NCBI GenBank assembly: GCA_037389465.1
Contig: JAZARR010000095.1
Location: forward strand, 1,808,001-1,872,000
Reading direction: 5' to 3'
DNA: 64,000 nt
Origin: Baylisascaris procyonis
Lineage: Eukaryota > Nematoda > Chromadorea > Rhabditida > Ascarididae
In this document: in pieces, positions 24,001 through 38,500 of the stretch
Position numbering within the stretch: the first letter of the stretch is position 1
Layout: each line of letters begins with the position of its first letter
Notes under the pieces: model-generated
Database searches by the model: none
Seen by the model: only the letters and a program-made list of their open reading frames with translations
What the model was told of the DNA's origin: nothing
Translations under genes and position numbers: made by a program

Positions 24001-27000
24001 ACTAGAATGTTTATCCAAATTTTTAAGCAAGCCACTTCAAAATTTTCTATAGTAGGTGAATCAGCTAGGCTAATTCATCCCAATTCCATAGGTATTCATC
24101 GTCAATTCCTTCTTAACAGTATGAAATATAAATTTAAAAAAATATTTACTCAAATTGTAAAATTAATAAATAAAAAATTTCAGTAAATAAACTAACTGAG
24201 TGATTTGTGAATAACCAATATAAAGCATTGGATGCGTAACGAAGACATGTAAAGAATAGAGTAGAAAGGCAATTAATAAGGCAAATAATAGCACCATTGC
24301 CGAAAATCGTATAAAAACAACTGTTGCCAACATCCATATAGCACAACTCAATAACGAATAATGCACCACATAACATTCCGAATTTTCGGTTAAATCGTTT
24401 TTTTGTGGACATGAAAACTGCATATTAATTTGTAAGTTTAAATGAAGGGGGAAATTTTATCGTCATCAAGAGTATGGTTTTAATTATTAGCACTAGCGAT
24501 ATTATAAAATATTGGAAGATGAAAAATTTTTTTTTGAAAATTTTGGAAATTTTTATCGAAAAATTTTTACAGCTTAATGAAACTTTATCGTAATATTTAG
24601 GTGATCGAAAATTTCACCTTATCAGTAAATAATCAAGATAAAGCGTTGATAAAAAGATGAAAACCCACCGTATTGACAATACCGCAAATAAATAGAAGTG
24701 CCAATATTAGTAAAATAGCTGTTGAATGACCAATAGCAGTTCGTGTGATAAAATGACAAAAATTCTGAAAATATAGAATATGAATGTGAGTTCACTTAAA
24801 AATTTTGTAAAAAGTGTTTAAATTTCAAGTGAGATAAATTTTTTTCCCGTTGATTTCCGTTGATCGATTGCGTCGATCGATAAAATTCGATTATTTTAGT
24901 CAAGTTTAGTTGTTTTCTTCTAGAAACCTCCGTTTGGAATGGTCATCTTTGCCTACGGGCATATTCCAAATCAGCTGAGAAACAAAACAACAAATTTTGC
25001 AAAGTGGAGTTCGTTTGAATGCCAAAATTTATCCTCAAAATTGATGATAAGAAATAAAACAGCAAGGTGCATAATCGTTAGCTTTGTTTATTTTTTGATA
25101 CTCCCAAATATTCAAAAAGCCTTTCGAATTGGATGGATAAATACAAAATGCGATATGAGACCATCGTTTGGTATGCATTATATCGAGCGAATTTTTTATC
25201 CCTAATTTCATTGATCAAAAAGCTGAAAGTTCCGCATAGGACGACAGACAGACACACAGACAAACAGACAGATATACAGACAAGGGTTTGAATATGCGCA
25301 AACGCGGCGCTTTATAAATGCAAATTTTTAAAAATATATAAAAAAAGTCTCGATTGATTTCATTCGCATCAATTAACCGCCAATAAGCTACAATGAATCA
25401 AACCCTTCAACGCGTGAATGATTATGCAAATTTCACATTCATCTTTCTTTGGGACGACGGACGTCTAATATCACAAACCGAAATGCTCAGTTGAATACTT
25501 CTGACTAATCTTCTCCATCAGGCAAAATGAAATGAAATGAGTTGAATCAATTCAAACGCTAGCAGAATATCAAACGAAATATGCAAATATTTACATAAAA
25601 AGCTTGAAATATTTTCAAATATTACTGAAAAAAATATGAAATGCTATAAAATAGTTGAAATTTATTTATCGATTGAAAAAAAAAATTCAAAAATAGTAAC
25701 CTGAAAATAATTTATATAAAGTATGAGTAGAATGACGAACATCGCCGCAAGTGCGACAACAATCAATACTAATGTTGCTATTTGCCTACAAATGTATGTA
25801 TTAATGTTGATGTCAACGTATACACATTTCAGACATTAGAAATACAAAGTTTTTCTCATTTAAAAGTGGCAAAATTCAAAAATTAATTGCTTGGCCAAAA
25901 TTGGACATAATGGCCAAAATTGGACATAATGGTCAAAATACAAAACATCTAGATTAATAACAGCAGGAAAAAGTAAGATTTACCCACAAATGCAACCTAT
26001 TTAATTTGCAGTTTCTAATAAACCAATTCCCATAGAATCATGAGACAAGTGTCATTGATTGCTGATGCTGACAGATTGTGGAAAGCCTATCGACGATGAA
26101 AAAACACCTAACTTTGTCTTACCATACGCTATGTTGATATACAACAGCTAAAATCTCACCGAAAGCGAGAAGTTCTTTCCACCTATGATTTCAATTAAGG
26201 ATGTATTAGTCGTCAATATAACGAAAAATGGTAAAAATTAAACCAGTAAACCATGATATTCATAACCAGCAAAGTAATAATGGTAACTACTTAATCGTAA
26301 ATAATTAGAGCAGTCAGCTCGAGTGTAGTACTCTTTTCTGCTGACCTGATTCGACGTTTAAGCAATAGCCGAAAGTATATAAATGAGCATGGAAGTTGAA
26401 GGGCGCTTGTTGAATATTGCAACGAAAAACTTTTACTTAACCATTATTAGACATTAATTTTGCCTCATTTGATAACTGCACTGCATATAGAAGAATGAAT
26501 CTAACCGTAAGCTAGAAAATCATTGAAGAAGAAAGGTAAAAACCTGGGAAGGACAAGTACATGATAGACACCATATACAACCAAGAAGAATATACTAATT
26601 GCTAGTGCTGGTATGAACCACTGATCGAGTTGTGTATGAAACTGAAACAATTAATTACCTTTATTGTATTAATATTTTTAGTTTTTATATTAATAAAAAG
26701 AGTAATTTCTGAAGAAATATGAAGGCGATCATTTATGAGGATTGATATCAATACATAATTCGAATGGAATTCGAGATTATTTCAATAGTATTATTTCAAG
26801 TAGCAAATTATGGTTAAGTCATATTGGTGAATATTCGCCAATAAATTTCTATGCTACTTCACCCATCCCTTCTAGCCTCCCCTCACAATCCCTTTTAATT
26901 CCTCCATGCCTATCATCGTAATCAATGCCATCAAACAACTCCCTTATAGGAAATTCCATTATGTTTACATGAAACAACGATCATTTTTAATTTTCTGAGA

Positions 27001-30000
27001 GCGAATAAAGCGGTACTTCCGCTGTATTATTGTATTCTCCATTTAGAAGGTTTAAAAAAAAAAAATTTAAATGATTTGATTTTTTATTCTCTATAAACCA
27101 TCTCCTTTGCATCTCATGATCATTGCTAAGTTTAATGTTACTTAAAAATAAAAATAAAAATTTCAATCAGGATCCATTTTTTATGATTTTCAAATAATTC
27201 GCTTCTGTAAAATTGCCTTTCTCAATAAATTGTTGTATTTCAATCATATTAGAATAATAAATTTTCGAGAGAAAATTTATAGAAATAAAAAATTTCTAAG
27301 ATGAAATTTACAGGCTATGAGATTTTCTTCCAAATCACATGACATAACTCGCTCATCCTATATAAAGTTGGAATTTTAAAATTTAAAAGTTCTTAAACTC
27401 ACAGCAGCTTCCATTTCCGGATTACGGAACCGTAAAGTACAACTATGCATAAGACTCTTTCCTTGATCTCGTTTATCCTCTAACTTATCACCAACACTTA
27501 GCAATTTTTCCATTTTCCTGAAAAAAATGTTATCAATTGAAATTATCTAATTAAATCTATGCTCGTTAATAGAGACTCATATGCTGGATTGAGATGAAAT
27601 AATAAAGCAGGAAATCAAAATCCCCTGCATTTTCAATTACACAAAAAAAAAGTTTCATAGAGAAGTGCTGATTAATATCTAAAGATAAGGCATTAACGAC
27701 ATTAATATTTAATTATGATGATATTAATGACTTCTTATAATTACTTTTTAAACTTTTTACAACTTACTTTTTTCAACTTTCTACAACTTACTTTTTACGA
27801 CGTCCAGGTAATGCATTCGTTTTGAGAAGTGAATCACTAGTGGATGCAATCGTTTGAAGGAGACGATTCACCGCTTGTGGTACAGTTACCAAGGAATATC
27901 GACGCAAATTTGGGAACAATATCGATGACGGTAGATTCGAACGATCTTGTGGGATAATGCACCAATTACGTTCACATTTTTCGACGGTGAATTCATCACC
28001 TTCTATTTGTCTCTTTGCATTCTCGGCCAAGAATATACCGCTGTAAAAGTGAAATTAAATTAGTGCACCTATGTCTAGGCCTGACTTCCTCAACCACAAA
28101 TCTGAAGGAAATTTAAATAAACAGCCGCATCTTCGAATTGCTAATTTAAATTTTGATGCCTTATCAGTAATAATATAACGTTTGCAACTTAGTGTTTAGA
28201 TGTTTCGAATTGCTAATAAGGTTTTATCTTACAATCTGCACATTGGCATCAGAACTGGAAATATTTCTTTACGCAGTAATGGCTCCCAAAAATGTAAAAT
28301 ATAGATAAGGCAATTCGCAGAGTTAGCTATTTGCAGTAATAGTAAAACAGTAAAAATTAGAGTAAACCTAAGAAACGTTGGATTGCAGCAAGAATTAGAA
28401 TAAAATTGAGTCGCATAAATCAATAAAACAATAAGATTAAAAAACAAGTAACAACCAATAATAAACAAAACAGAAAACACTAACAAAATTGCAAACTTTA
28501 AAGAATTTTTTATTCAAAAATTTGCGAATTCTTTAGCATATTTCAATTCATTGAAATAATTGTAACCGAATTTTTTTTTTTTTACCATTTGTTCTAAAAT
28601 AAAATTCGACTTTTGATTAGCTCCCTACTATAAGTGCTCAAACAACAAATTTTTCTTTGGTTTTATTTGTAGCACCTTTAAAGTAAACAACTATTAGACG
28701 GTAACAGTGGCGAGGTGTTAGAGGACCTGATCAACAAATAGAACACGTCTTGCTTATTGAATGTAAAAGGAGAACACGTTTCATTGCCAAATATCTCATA
28801 ATTGATGAATTTACCCTTAAATTTTCTCTCCATTTAGTGCTCTCATTTATGCCTTTCTTCAATAATGTACACATTTAACGCCATTAGAACCGCTAATTGA
28901 ACGATTTTTCTCTCTATTGCAAGAAAATTGAATCATTGCAAGTGCGGTTATTCACAATGCGAGTAAATAAAACTGCAAGGAAAAAATTTCAGAAAATTAT
29001 TTTGCATATAGATATTCACCTTTAGATTCACAAAAAAAGTCACCCTGCAAGGACCCTTTGCCATGTTTCCCTTCATTACAATATTTGACCTCATCCCACT
29101 TAACACTTGTTGTCGCTCTTCCACATAAGAGTTCGAGCTCGAGTTACATTTCAAGCTGTGTTCTTAACGTTTACGCATTAAACAGTATTTGTTGTTTCGA
29201 ATAAAAAATCAACAACTCATAAATTACCACTGAGTTGCGGTACGTTCAATATTGATAGCCTCATCAAGTGATGAACCAATAATATCATAATGCCATTTAG
29301 TTATACCAACTATACCGGCAGAAATTGAACCCGATTCAATACCACAACGAAATCCAAGTTCGGCGGTTGTTGAATCACAAAAACTTCTGCAAAAATAAAT
29401 ATTTTATTATATTATTGAGTATATATTATATTTTACTATATCTAATAATTGTGAGGTTTTCATATATTTTTAAAAAGGAAATGACTGTTTTCTAGTTGGG
29501 CAATGAATTTTTTTGAATGATTGAAGAAAATTTGAAATTTGAATTTTGCTAAATTCGCACAGGACATAGGATGGGATTTTATGTGAGTGTAGTCTGAGCA
29601 ACTGGAATTGGATAGGTCTTACTTCCTCCCTCTCCCCCATTCCCCCACCCCACCTCCACCCCACCCTCACCACCCACCATTCACCTTCCATCTCTTCTGA
29701 CTGCGGAGTCTCATTTTTTTGTATCGCTATAATAAATAACGATCATTTCGATGAAGTTAGAAAAAGCCGTGGTGATTGATGTTTCATTAACACAATGAAG
29801 ATAAAATACTCAAGATAAATCACTCAAAAAATAGACATAATTTCTTTTCTCGCAAACGATTTTCATTAGATTTTTGTTGACAGTTTTAATGGCAGTATAT
29901 AAAACAATTAGAGAAATACTGCACTAATTATTTCGGAAAAAAAGCTGAGCTTGTGGAAGTTTTCTCGTGTCACTTGAGTGTATACTCTGGTTTTATTTGT

Positions 30001-33000
30001 TGTTTCCCAAAAATTATTGAATTATTTACATTTGTTTTGAGGTTGTATTTATTATTTATTAATATAAATCTATGCTCATGCTCGTTTTATTTTTTTTACG
30101 TCGAAAGTCTATTTAGGCAATCTTTTATCAATCACGTTTTTTTTCTTGAGATCCGCTATGCTGATTCGAATACCACATACAATTTGAGTGCTCAGGTTCA
30201 ATGTGAACTTCGCTTCTAAGAATCAATCCTTTCCCTCTACCTCCCTCCATCCTTCTATTGTCCTATGACTCTTTAAATTTCACCTCATACTAAAGCATCT
30301 TCCACCTCTTCCCAATCGAATCCCGCCATGAACAAAAGTTTTTTGGAAATAAAAAAATGAAATAAAACAGAATTGAAAAAATTTCGAAACTTTTAGGGAG
30401 AAATGAATAAGAAATCTCTAAATTTAATGAAACTCTACCAATAAGTGAGAGTTTTTATAGATTCAAGTTGGCATTTTCACTTTTAAGATGCACTTAGCCA
30501 ATTCGATTTGAATTGCGTTGAATACGATAAATAAGACCCGTAAAATTGTTGCCTATTAGAGATAGGATTATACACATATAGAAGATTTTATTAATTACCA
30601 CCATTCAATTCCACAAGAATCAAAAATTGATTCTAATTGAAGTTGAGCTTTTCAAAGCAATACCATGTCTGCCTAACCAGTCGATGATGTTCAAAGACAG
30701 CTAAGACAAAAATCCAAAGTTTTTTTAGAGTTTAGAAACCTCCCTCAAGAACGGAGAAGGGGGTAGTATTTGGAGGGTTCAAAAAGATTCCTTTTCCCTA
30801 AACAATCTCTCGAAACTAAGAAAATCACATTCCCTTGACCTTGAACGAATGGTTCTAGATTACACAACAAAAAAAAGTTTGTGGATTGAAAAATTCATTC
30901 AAAAAAATAAACACCCAATATCGGATTCGAACAGTGATACCTTATAAATCTGCGCTAGCTTCTCATCTTTGAGGTCAATGTTACATATATTATTTGGATC
31001 GTCTTCGCAATAAGGAAATTTTCAATGTTTTTCAAAAGTATTCGTTTGTTTCGTTTTAAATCTACCAAAATTATTAAATTACAAATATTATTATAGAGGA
31101 GTGAATAAGTAATTTCAGTTAATTACTCTATGTAGTATATCATTTAATTGTTGTGTTCAAATCAAAAAATAAAAAATAAAAATAAAAATGAGCCAATAAA
31201 TGAGAAAAAGAAATAGTTCTGGTCGGAAATATTTTTTATTCGAAAAAATATTCCTAGCATTTATGATTTACTAATTATTTATGTTGAAATTCTACGCAAC
31301 TATTAAATAGCACTCATTTATTTATGCAGGTGAATATAATAATATATAGAAACTTATCAATTTTATTCGGTTTTTTAATCTAAAAACCACCTTGGTGGAA
31401 TTGTGGAAAAAAAGACGTTGTGCTCCCTATAAGAATTGAACTAGAACATTGCATTACACCTCGACGCTTACGCGCTTAATTATACAAATCTGCGCAATAT
31501 CCGCATTTATCCGTTTAGCTTATAACATATAAGAAATTGAATTGTGCAGCGAGGGCTAAATGAAACTGTGAAAAGAAGTTGTGCTCCCTATAAGAATTGA
31601 ACTAGAACATTGCATTACACCTCGACGCTTACGCGCTTAATTATACAAATCTGCGCAATATCCGCATTTATCCGTTTAGCTTATAACATATAAGAAATTG
31701 AATTGTGCAGCGAGGGCTAAATGAAACTGTGAAAAGAACTTCATAGTCACTTAATTTATGAATTTGGAGGAAAAATATCACACTTGTTTATTCAACGACA
31801 AGCAAATCATCATCTAGATAGAAAAACACCTCTTCATGTCGGCCACTGATCATCTCCCCTCCCCTCCCTTCTCTCTCATTTCTTCAAAATTTAAAATAGT
31901 ACTTCTATGGTGAAATAACACCTCTTTTCTGCTGCACTATAAGAGGCCATCTACGAATGATTTTGCAATCGAATCACATAAAAACAATTTTTTTTTTTTT
32001 AAATGAGTAATAATCAAAAATAGAGCGTAAAACTGACTTGATAAGTGCATGCAAATCGATAGCGAACATAATAGCGTTACGTGTATGCTCATCAGTGATA
32101 TTCGGAAGTCCTGCCACAACAAGGATTCCATCCGATTGTAATCGTAAACAATTACACTTCTGAAATAATGCCCTTATCACTTTGAGTTTATCACTGGTGA
32201 AAAATAATATAGTGGATTCACTGATAAAAGAGATTAATAGGGCGTTAAATTATATTGCAGTCGACGAAGAATACAACTGATCTGAAGTCAGCGTGACAGT
32301 TGTAACCTGAAAGATTCTAAATTGTGTCACTCTTATTAGACTATAGCCTGAATGTCGGTTTGAAAGGATGCATCAAAAAAGCGGAAATAATTTTGAATTT
32401 TTGAAAGCATCATTTTGAATTCATCATCTAAATATGAATTTTTTAAAAATTTTTAAATAAATCTTTTGAATTTTTTAATACACCTCTGTTTAATTTTAAA
32501 GAGAGGTATATTTTAAATCCAAATGTTATTTTAAACAAAAAATTAGTAATTTTTAAATACCCATTGCGAATAAAAAAAGAAGAGTAAAATCCTCATTAGC
32601 TACTGACTTCTTCTTTACCGCATAATTGTGGTAAAATAAAGAAATTTATTAGTGAATATAGCACCATAAAAACTGATCAAAGCATAAGAGAAGAATCTCT
32701 GCCATTCTTTTTTATTTGAGGTGGCCTCTCTTTCCTTCATTCTCTCTCTCTTTCTCTCAAAGAAAGAACAAGAAAAGCGCATTCAACGAGAGTAGCACTT
32801 TCTTTTGTTTTGTTTGCTAGTTTAAGCTTCTCATCTTGCACAAATGCTGTTGATTGACAACGGTGAGCAATGTGCGGTGAACTATGGATCAGTCTTTGAT
32901 GCGCTGATCAATGTGTGATTTTCGCGTATTGACAGCTGTTTCCTCAATCAAAATTTATATTCACCCTTAGTTGAGTTCACATTTCAAAGCAATTTAATTT

Positions 33001-35476
33001 TACCGAATAACGAAGCATATTCAAATTTTAAATATATTTATGATTTTTTTCTAGAGGACGGGGGGAGGGGGACGGGGATGAAAGAGAGAAGACCAGTTGT
33101 TATACCATATACTAGCTCATCATCTGCAAATATGGAAATCTCAAATCTAAAATCCCCTTGGGATATTACAAAAAAAAAGAGCAAAATATTTTATTCATCT
33201 ATTTCGCCATTTATTGACAAAATGTCGTTCGCGCATTTTCGCGTCATATGGCCGTTAGTTTGTTGCATTTTGCGCTCAACAATTACTCAACAATTGAGGG
33301 CAAAGAAGACTGCTGAAAAATGACTTGCGAGCGATTTTGAAGCGAATTTCCGCAAAAATTGAGCGAAAAAGAGCGTCACATATTCATAAATCATATGTGC
33401 TGTGTGTGCAATTTCCAATAAGTGATAGGAACTTTGCAAGGAACGAATTATTTGGAATTAAATTTTGCATATTCTCAAAAATAAAACATTCGCTTCAAGA
33501 TTAGACAAGATGGAATTGGGTTAAACAAGTAAGATTTCAACGAGGTATAGGCTATTGCAACCGCAACTAATAGTAATTACTTCCGATGCGCTTTTTCATT
33601 TAAAGTTTCTAATTTTTATCTTTCAATTGAAAAAATTTCACATTTAATTTAATTGAAATTATGACTTGAAAAATCATTGAAAATTTGAAAAGGAAATTTA
33701 ATTCTCATAAAATTTAAAAAATCATTGATAAATATTAATTAGATTAATGAGAAAGATTGTCGTAGAACATTCCTTTCCCCGCTCAGATCTCCTTTCCTTC
33801 TCAATTTCTTTCACCTTTTTCTCAATAATTAGTATTTACGCGTTTGGTTTTGCAATGAAAATCCCTCAAATTCAGTGTTTCGACGAACGTTTTTTTTTTT
33901 TTTGGAAATCAGGCAGAGTTATTGCTGAGTCTGGATATTAATACAAAGTGGGATATCATAAAGCAACCGAGAGCATTGAGAAGGAAGAATGTACACAAGA
34001 AAGGGAGAGGGTTTAGTGAATGTAGAAGGACAATGGGTGATATAGAACAACGATGGATATGACAATATGGCAACCTATGATTGAGCATTGCAGCATTATC
34101 AATTGACAGCTAACCGCAATACGAGACAATATTGCTTATAGGCGATTTGCCTAAGTGCCTTTTTTTTTTTTTTTTTCATTTCAACTTCCCACTCATAAAT
34201 ACTACCTAGACAGTATCTATCTGTTAATCATACATTGAAACGAAAAGAATTTCTGAAATATTTTTCTTTAAAGTTTCCAATTTCTATCTTTCACAGAAAA
34301 ATTTCTTATTTAATTTAGTTTGAAATAAAGATTTTTCTGTTCTCAAATTTTCTGGAATTCAATAAATTTTTACAATAATCTTAGAGTCGTTTAAAACAGG
34401 TTTTATTCATATTAGCTGATTCTGGAGCACTTCATCCAGGAAATGGCTCCGGTGATACAATTCGGGAGAAAGGGGAGGGGTGGGCAAATATCAAGTGGCA
34501 AAGGGAGAACACTTGTTAACGATGTACATTTGTTGAATGCGTTTAGGTTATGGCCCAATAAAGCGAAGATTAATGCTACGATGTGTTGCAGTCGGGCTTA
34601 CATCTCAACAGAACAACCAGCTGTCACATCTAAGAATACTTTTATATAGCTTCAAAGCATTTCTTCGTTATAAAGACTTGTAAAGCAATCATCGTCAGAA
34701 TCTACTTACTCAACTCACAAATCGATTTCGTTAGAAGCATTTCACACAATAAACATGCATATTTTATCAGAAAATGATGATTAGATTTGCAAATGATATG
34801 ATACGGAAGCATCGATAAACCGATGAAATTCTCTAGTAATCTGATGGCAATTATTCGGTTCAGATTCCTCGGGTAACGTCATGATCCTTCTTTCGTAACA
34901 CTTTCGGCAGATCTTTACCTATTTTTCCAAGTCCCCTCTCCAATACTATTTTGCACTATCTTTTCACAATCGATTTGCGTTTTCCAACGAAAATTCACGC
35001 ACTTCTGAGGATCGTTTTGTGAGAGTAGTTAAATAAAAATGACGACTATATTATCCCCTTAGATTTCTGCCAATGATTGCTTTATATAAGTGCTTTAGAC
35101 GTCAAATCTAAATGGTTCCGACAATATTTAGTTGAAACTCACCCTATTTAAAACAGGAAATGCCAGTATAACTTTTTATATAGTCGAATAAAGTAAATAT
35201 ATCGAATATATTACTGTTGGCAAATAGTAATTTCCCGCCTCCTTATCCTACCCTCCCATCTTGGAAAAGTTACCCGTAAGAATCTATAAAATTTGCCACT
35301 TAGAAGTGTAGATGAAAGCACACCGGTATGCTAAAAATTATTATTCCAAAATTTTACCTTCGCAATTTGATCGATTCTTGAGTTGAATTCATTCAATAAT
35401 CGAGCACCATCTTGTGGACTACATTGAGCGAGAATCTCCTCTAAGCCTATTAAGCGTCCATAAACGACACTTAAAA

Positions 35477-35539
<63 letters not shown>

Positions 35540-38500
35540 TTATATCCATTGTGAAATTCAAATAAAATTTTTCAATAATTAAAAATCATTAAAATTATAA
35601 AATGTAATTTTCTATCAACTATCGTATAGTATGATCTTAATTATTTAGAGCATATTGCTCACTCATATTTATAGGATATGACTAATTATAAAATTAGAGA
35701 TACGATATTTATCGAAAATTTAGCAATGCAATTATTGTTTGCCTCAGAAATTCTATTTCTAAAAATTTCGGCTCATGAATTCATTTCTAAAAGACCTAGC
35801 AAAAAATTATTCAAAATATTAATTTTTACGAAAAAATTTCACCAATAATTGAAATTTTTTTCAGATTTTCAGCTGCAAAATTTAGAACAAAAAATATTTT
35901 CCACTCTGTCATAACATTTTACCTCATCATCTTATTTAGAAATGAAAAAAAAAATGTTTTAAAAAATCCCAGAAAATCTTTACAATGTCATTATCATCGG
36001 AGATTCTCTATGTAAGTAAGACAAATCCTTCTCAATCAATAAAATACTCTTTTATTAAGTAACCTTTTGTGAGCTAATATGAGAAGCATTTATTCACCAT
36101 ATTCCACTCTTATTCTATTGGAGTGTGTTATTTAAACTGAATGTGTTAAAAGGTGTTTATATGACCTTTCTACGGTTATTTGCATAAATAAAACGGTTGG
36201 CGATTTGCATAAGTAGAACGGTTGGCGCAATTTGTTTTAAAAAGGAATGTCATGCTTGAAAAGAATGAACAATTTGTAAATTAAAGTTAAACATAGTAAA
36301 ATCTTACGTTACTTGACTGTAGTGTTCGGTATAAAGTGTTGGCGGTGTCTTTGTGAAGTGTTCACGAATACCATGCACGAGATGTGGAGGTACTGCTGTT
36401 GAAAGAAGATCTGTCTGTAAAGCATATAGTATCATTACTGTAGAATATATAGAGGATGTTGATAAGGTCTAAAGAATTGTTTGGGAAGGAGCGGGGGGGG
36501 GGGAGATTGATTTGAGGAAGCCTGGAGATCGAAAGGACGCGCAACGAGAGAATATCTCAAAAGCAAATTTAGAAAACCTCAAATCGGAAATGGTACCTTT
36601 GTGAATCCGTCTAGAATAGTGCGAATTACTACAAACTACTTTGGAATTTGTTGCATGAGTCAGAAAAAGTAGTACATATTATATTCCGTCTCGCATTACG
36701 TCTCTATTTGTAGTTAGATGTTTTAAGGGGTTTATGCAACCTAGTTTTGGTATTTCAAGATAAGGGGGGTATGGGCTGGAGAGAGGGGAATAGCACATTT
36801 CCTTCATCGTGGTCTTAAAGCCCTAGCAGCAGACCTTTAAAGAAACAGACGAAACCAGGTAACATTTTTTGCTGTTGCATTAAAAACACATGTCTAACAT
36901 ATGTGGTACTTTAAGGACTTTTCTAGCAGCCCGAAATCAACCTGAAATCCTTTACACCCAACAGTGTTGTTTGCATGGTAATTATCGACGTGATTTGTAC
37001 ATTTCACTGTGAAAATAAACCTAAAAATTTTAATATCAGCATATCATAGCTTTTTTCTTAAAGCAACGATTGCTGAAACTAGTTCTATATACTCCTTATC
37101 AATGATCATAAAAATCAATTTTTCACCTAGCCGATCAATAATAATTTTTATTCGATAAGCCCTTAAACAGATGTATTAAACGCTTGTCGTTTTTTTCCCA
37201 TTTAGGAAAAAACAAAATCAAATTTACTTATGAGTATGAATTCCGGCGAATTTTTGAGGAATTTTTTTTCTGTTTTAAGAAAAAATAAGAGAAATTTGCT
37301 TTTCCTCATCGGTCATTAGCATGAGATTTGTTAAATCAAAAGATGCCGCATTTGTCAGCTTAAATTTAAATCAATATTTCCATATTGTTTAACATCTTGC
37401 TACGCTATATATCAATGAGTTTCTTCTCAAAATTTTTGGTAAGAAAGCAATTTGTTTTATCAACTATTCAACATATCTCATTGCTAATTAATCAACAAGA
37501 CTCTCAATCATATCACCTTATCAAATAGCAGAAATAAATTTTGATCAATGATTTTTATATCTTCAACTATTGGAGAAAAATATCGATGAAATATTAAGGG
37601 GAAATCACGGAATGCGATATTCTGGAATGAATTTTCTTTTAAAATTCTGGAACTCTGGAATGAAATACCTTAGGAAATTTCTATTCAAGTTTTAATAATA
37701 ATTAAATATTTTAAGTTTAAAAGAGCGATTAATATTCTCACATTTGTGGCGAACATGGAGAAATAGAATTGTTTTCTCCAACATAGCATCGTGAATATTA
37801 GTGAAATGAGGAAGTGATAAATTTCGAGGATTCCAATAGAGGATTAAGGCAAAGACTCCCTCTCCTCTTTTCTCCTTTCGTCCATTCTTGTTTTTGAGGA
37901 ACCCCTTATTTTTTGACTGTCAAAAACTTTGCCCGTTGAAAATAAAAAGTCACTGTTCTCAATAACCCACTTTGCATATTACACTTAACTGAAAGATTCT
38001 CGATGTGCATCTATCTATGCATGAAATCAAAAAAAGGCAATGTGATGAGCAAACGAACAAAAATTACGCATTTTTCAAAATTCGATTTTAAATTTATAGC
38101 TTTAGTTATTGTAATTATTAAACTACTGTTTAAAAAAAAAAAAACGCCTCATTCGATACTATACTACGAATCGGATCTTGTTTCTTAAAAGAACAGCATT
38201 GTAGGAAAAAAAGGATTAAATTTGATGCCATAAAAAGTTTCAAAAATCATTGCAAATTAAATAAAATATCGTATTTGAATTCCAAGAACATAAACTAAAA
38301 AAATTCCGTATAAAAATTATACATACTAAAATGTAAATAAATGAAATATCCTAGAGATATAGTTCGTTTATTTTTTTTCTCCTTATTTTCATATTAAAAT
38401 ATCATTTACATTGGTAAATTTCCACATTGTGAAATAAAATAAATAATATGTAAATTGTGATCACCAATCGCAGACGCATTCCGTTACTTTAGCCGTTATT

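Noticed and set aside
24146..24412. Second long minus-strand frame over exon 13
   Set aside because: It overlaps the exon in another frame, lacks family motifs and does not continue to exons 12 or 14.
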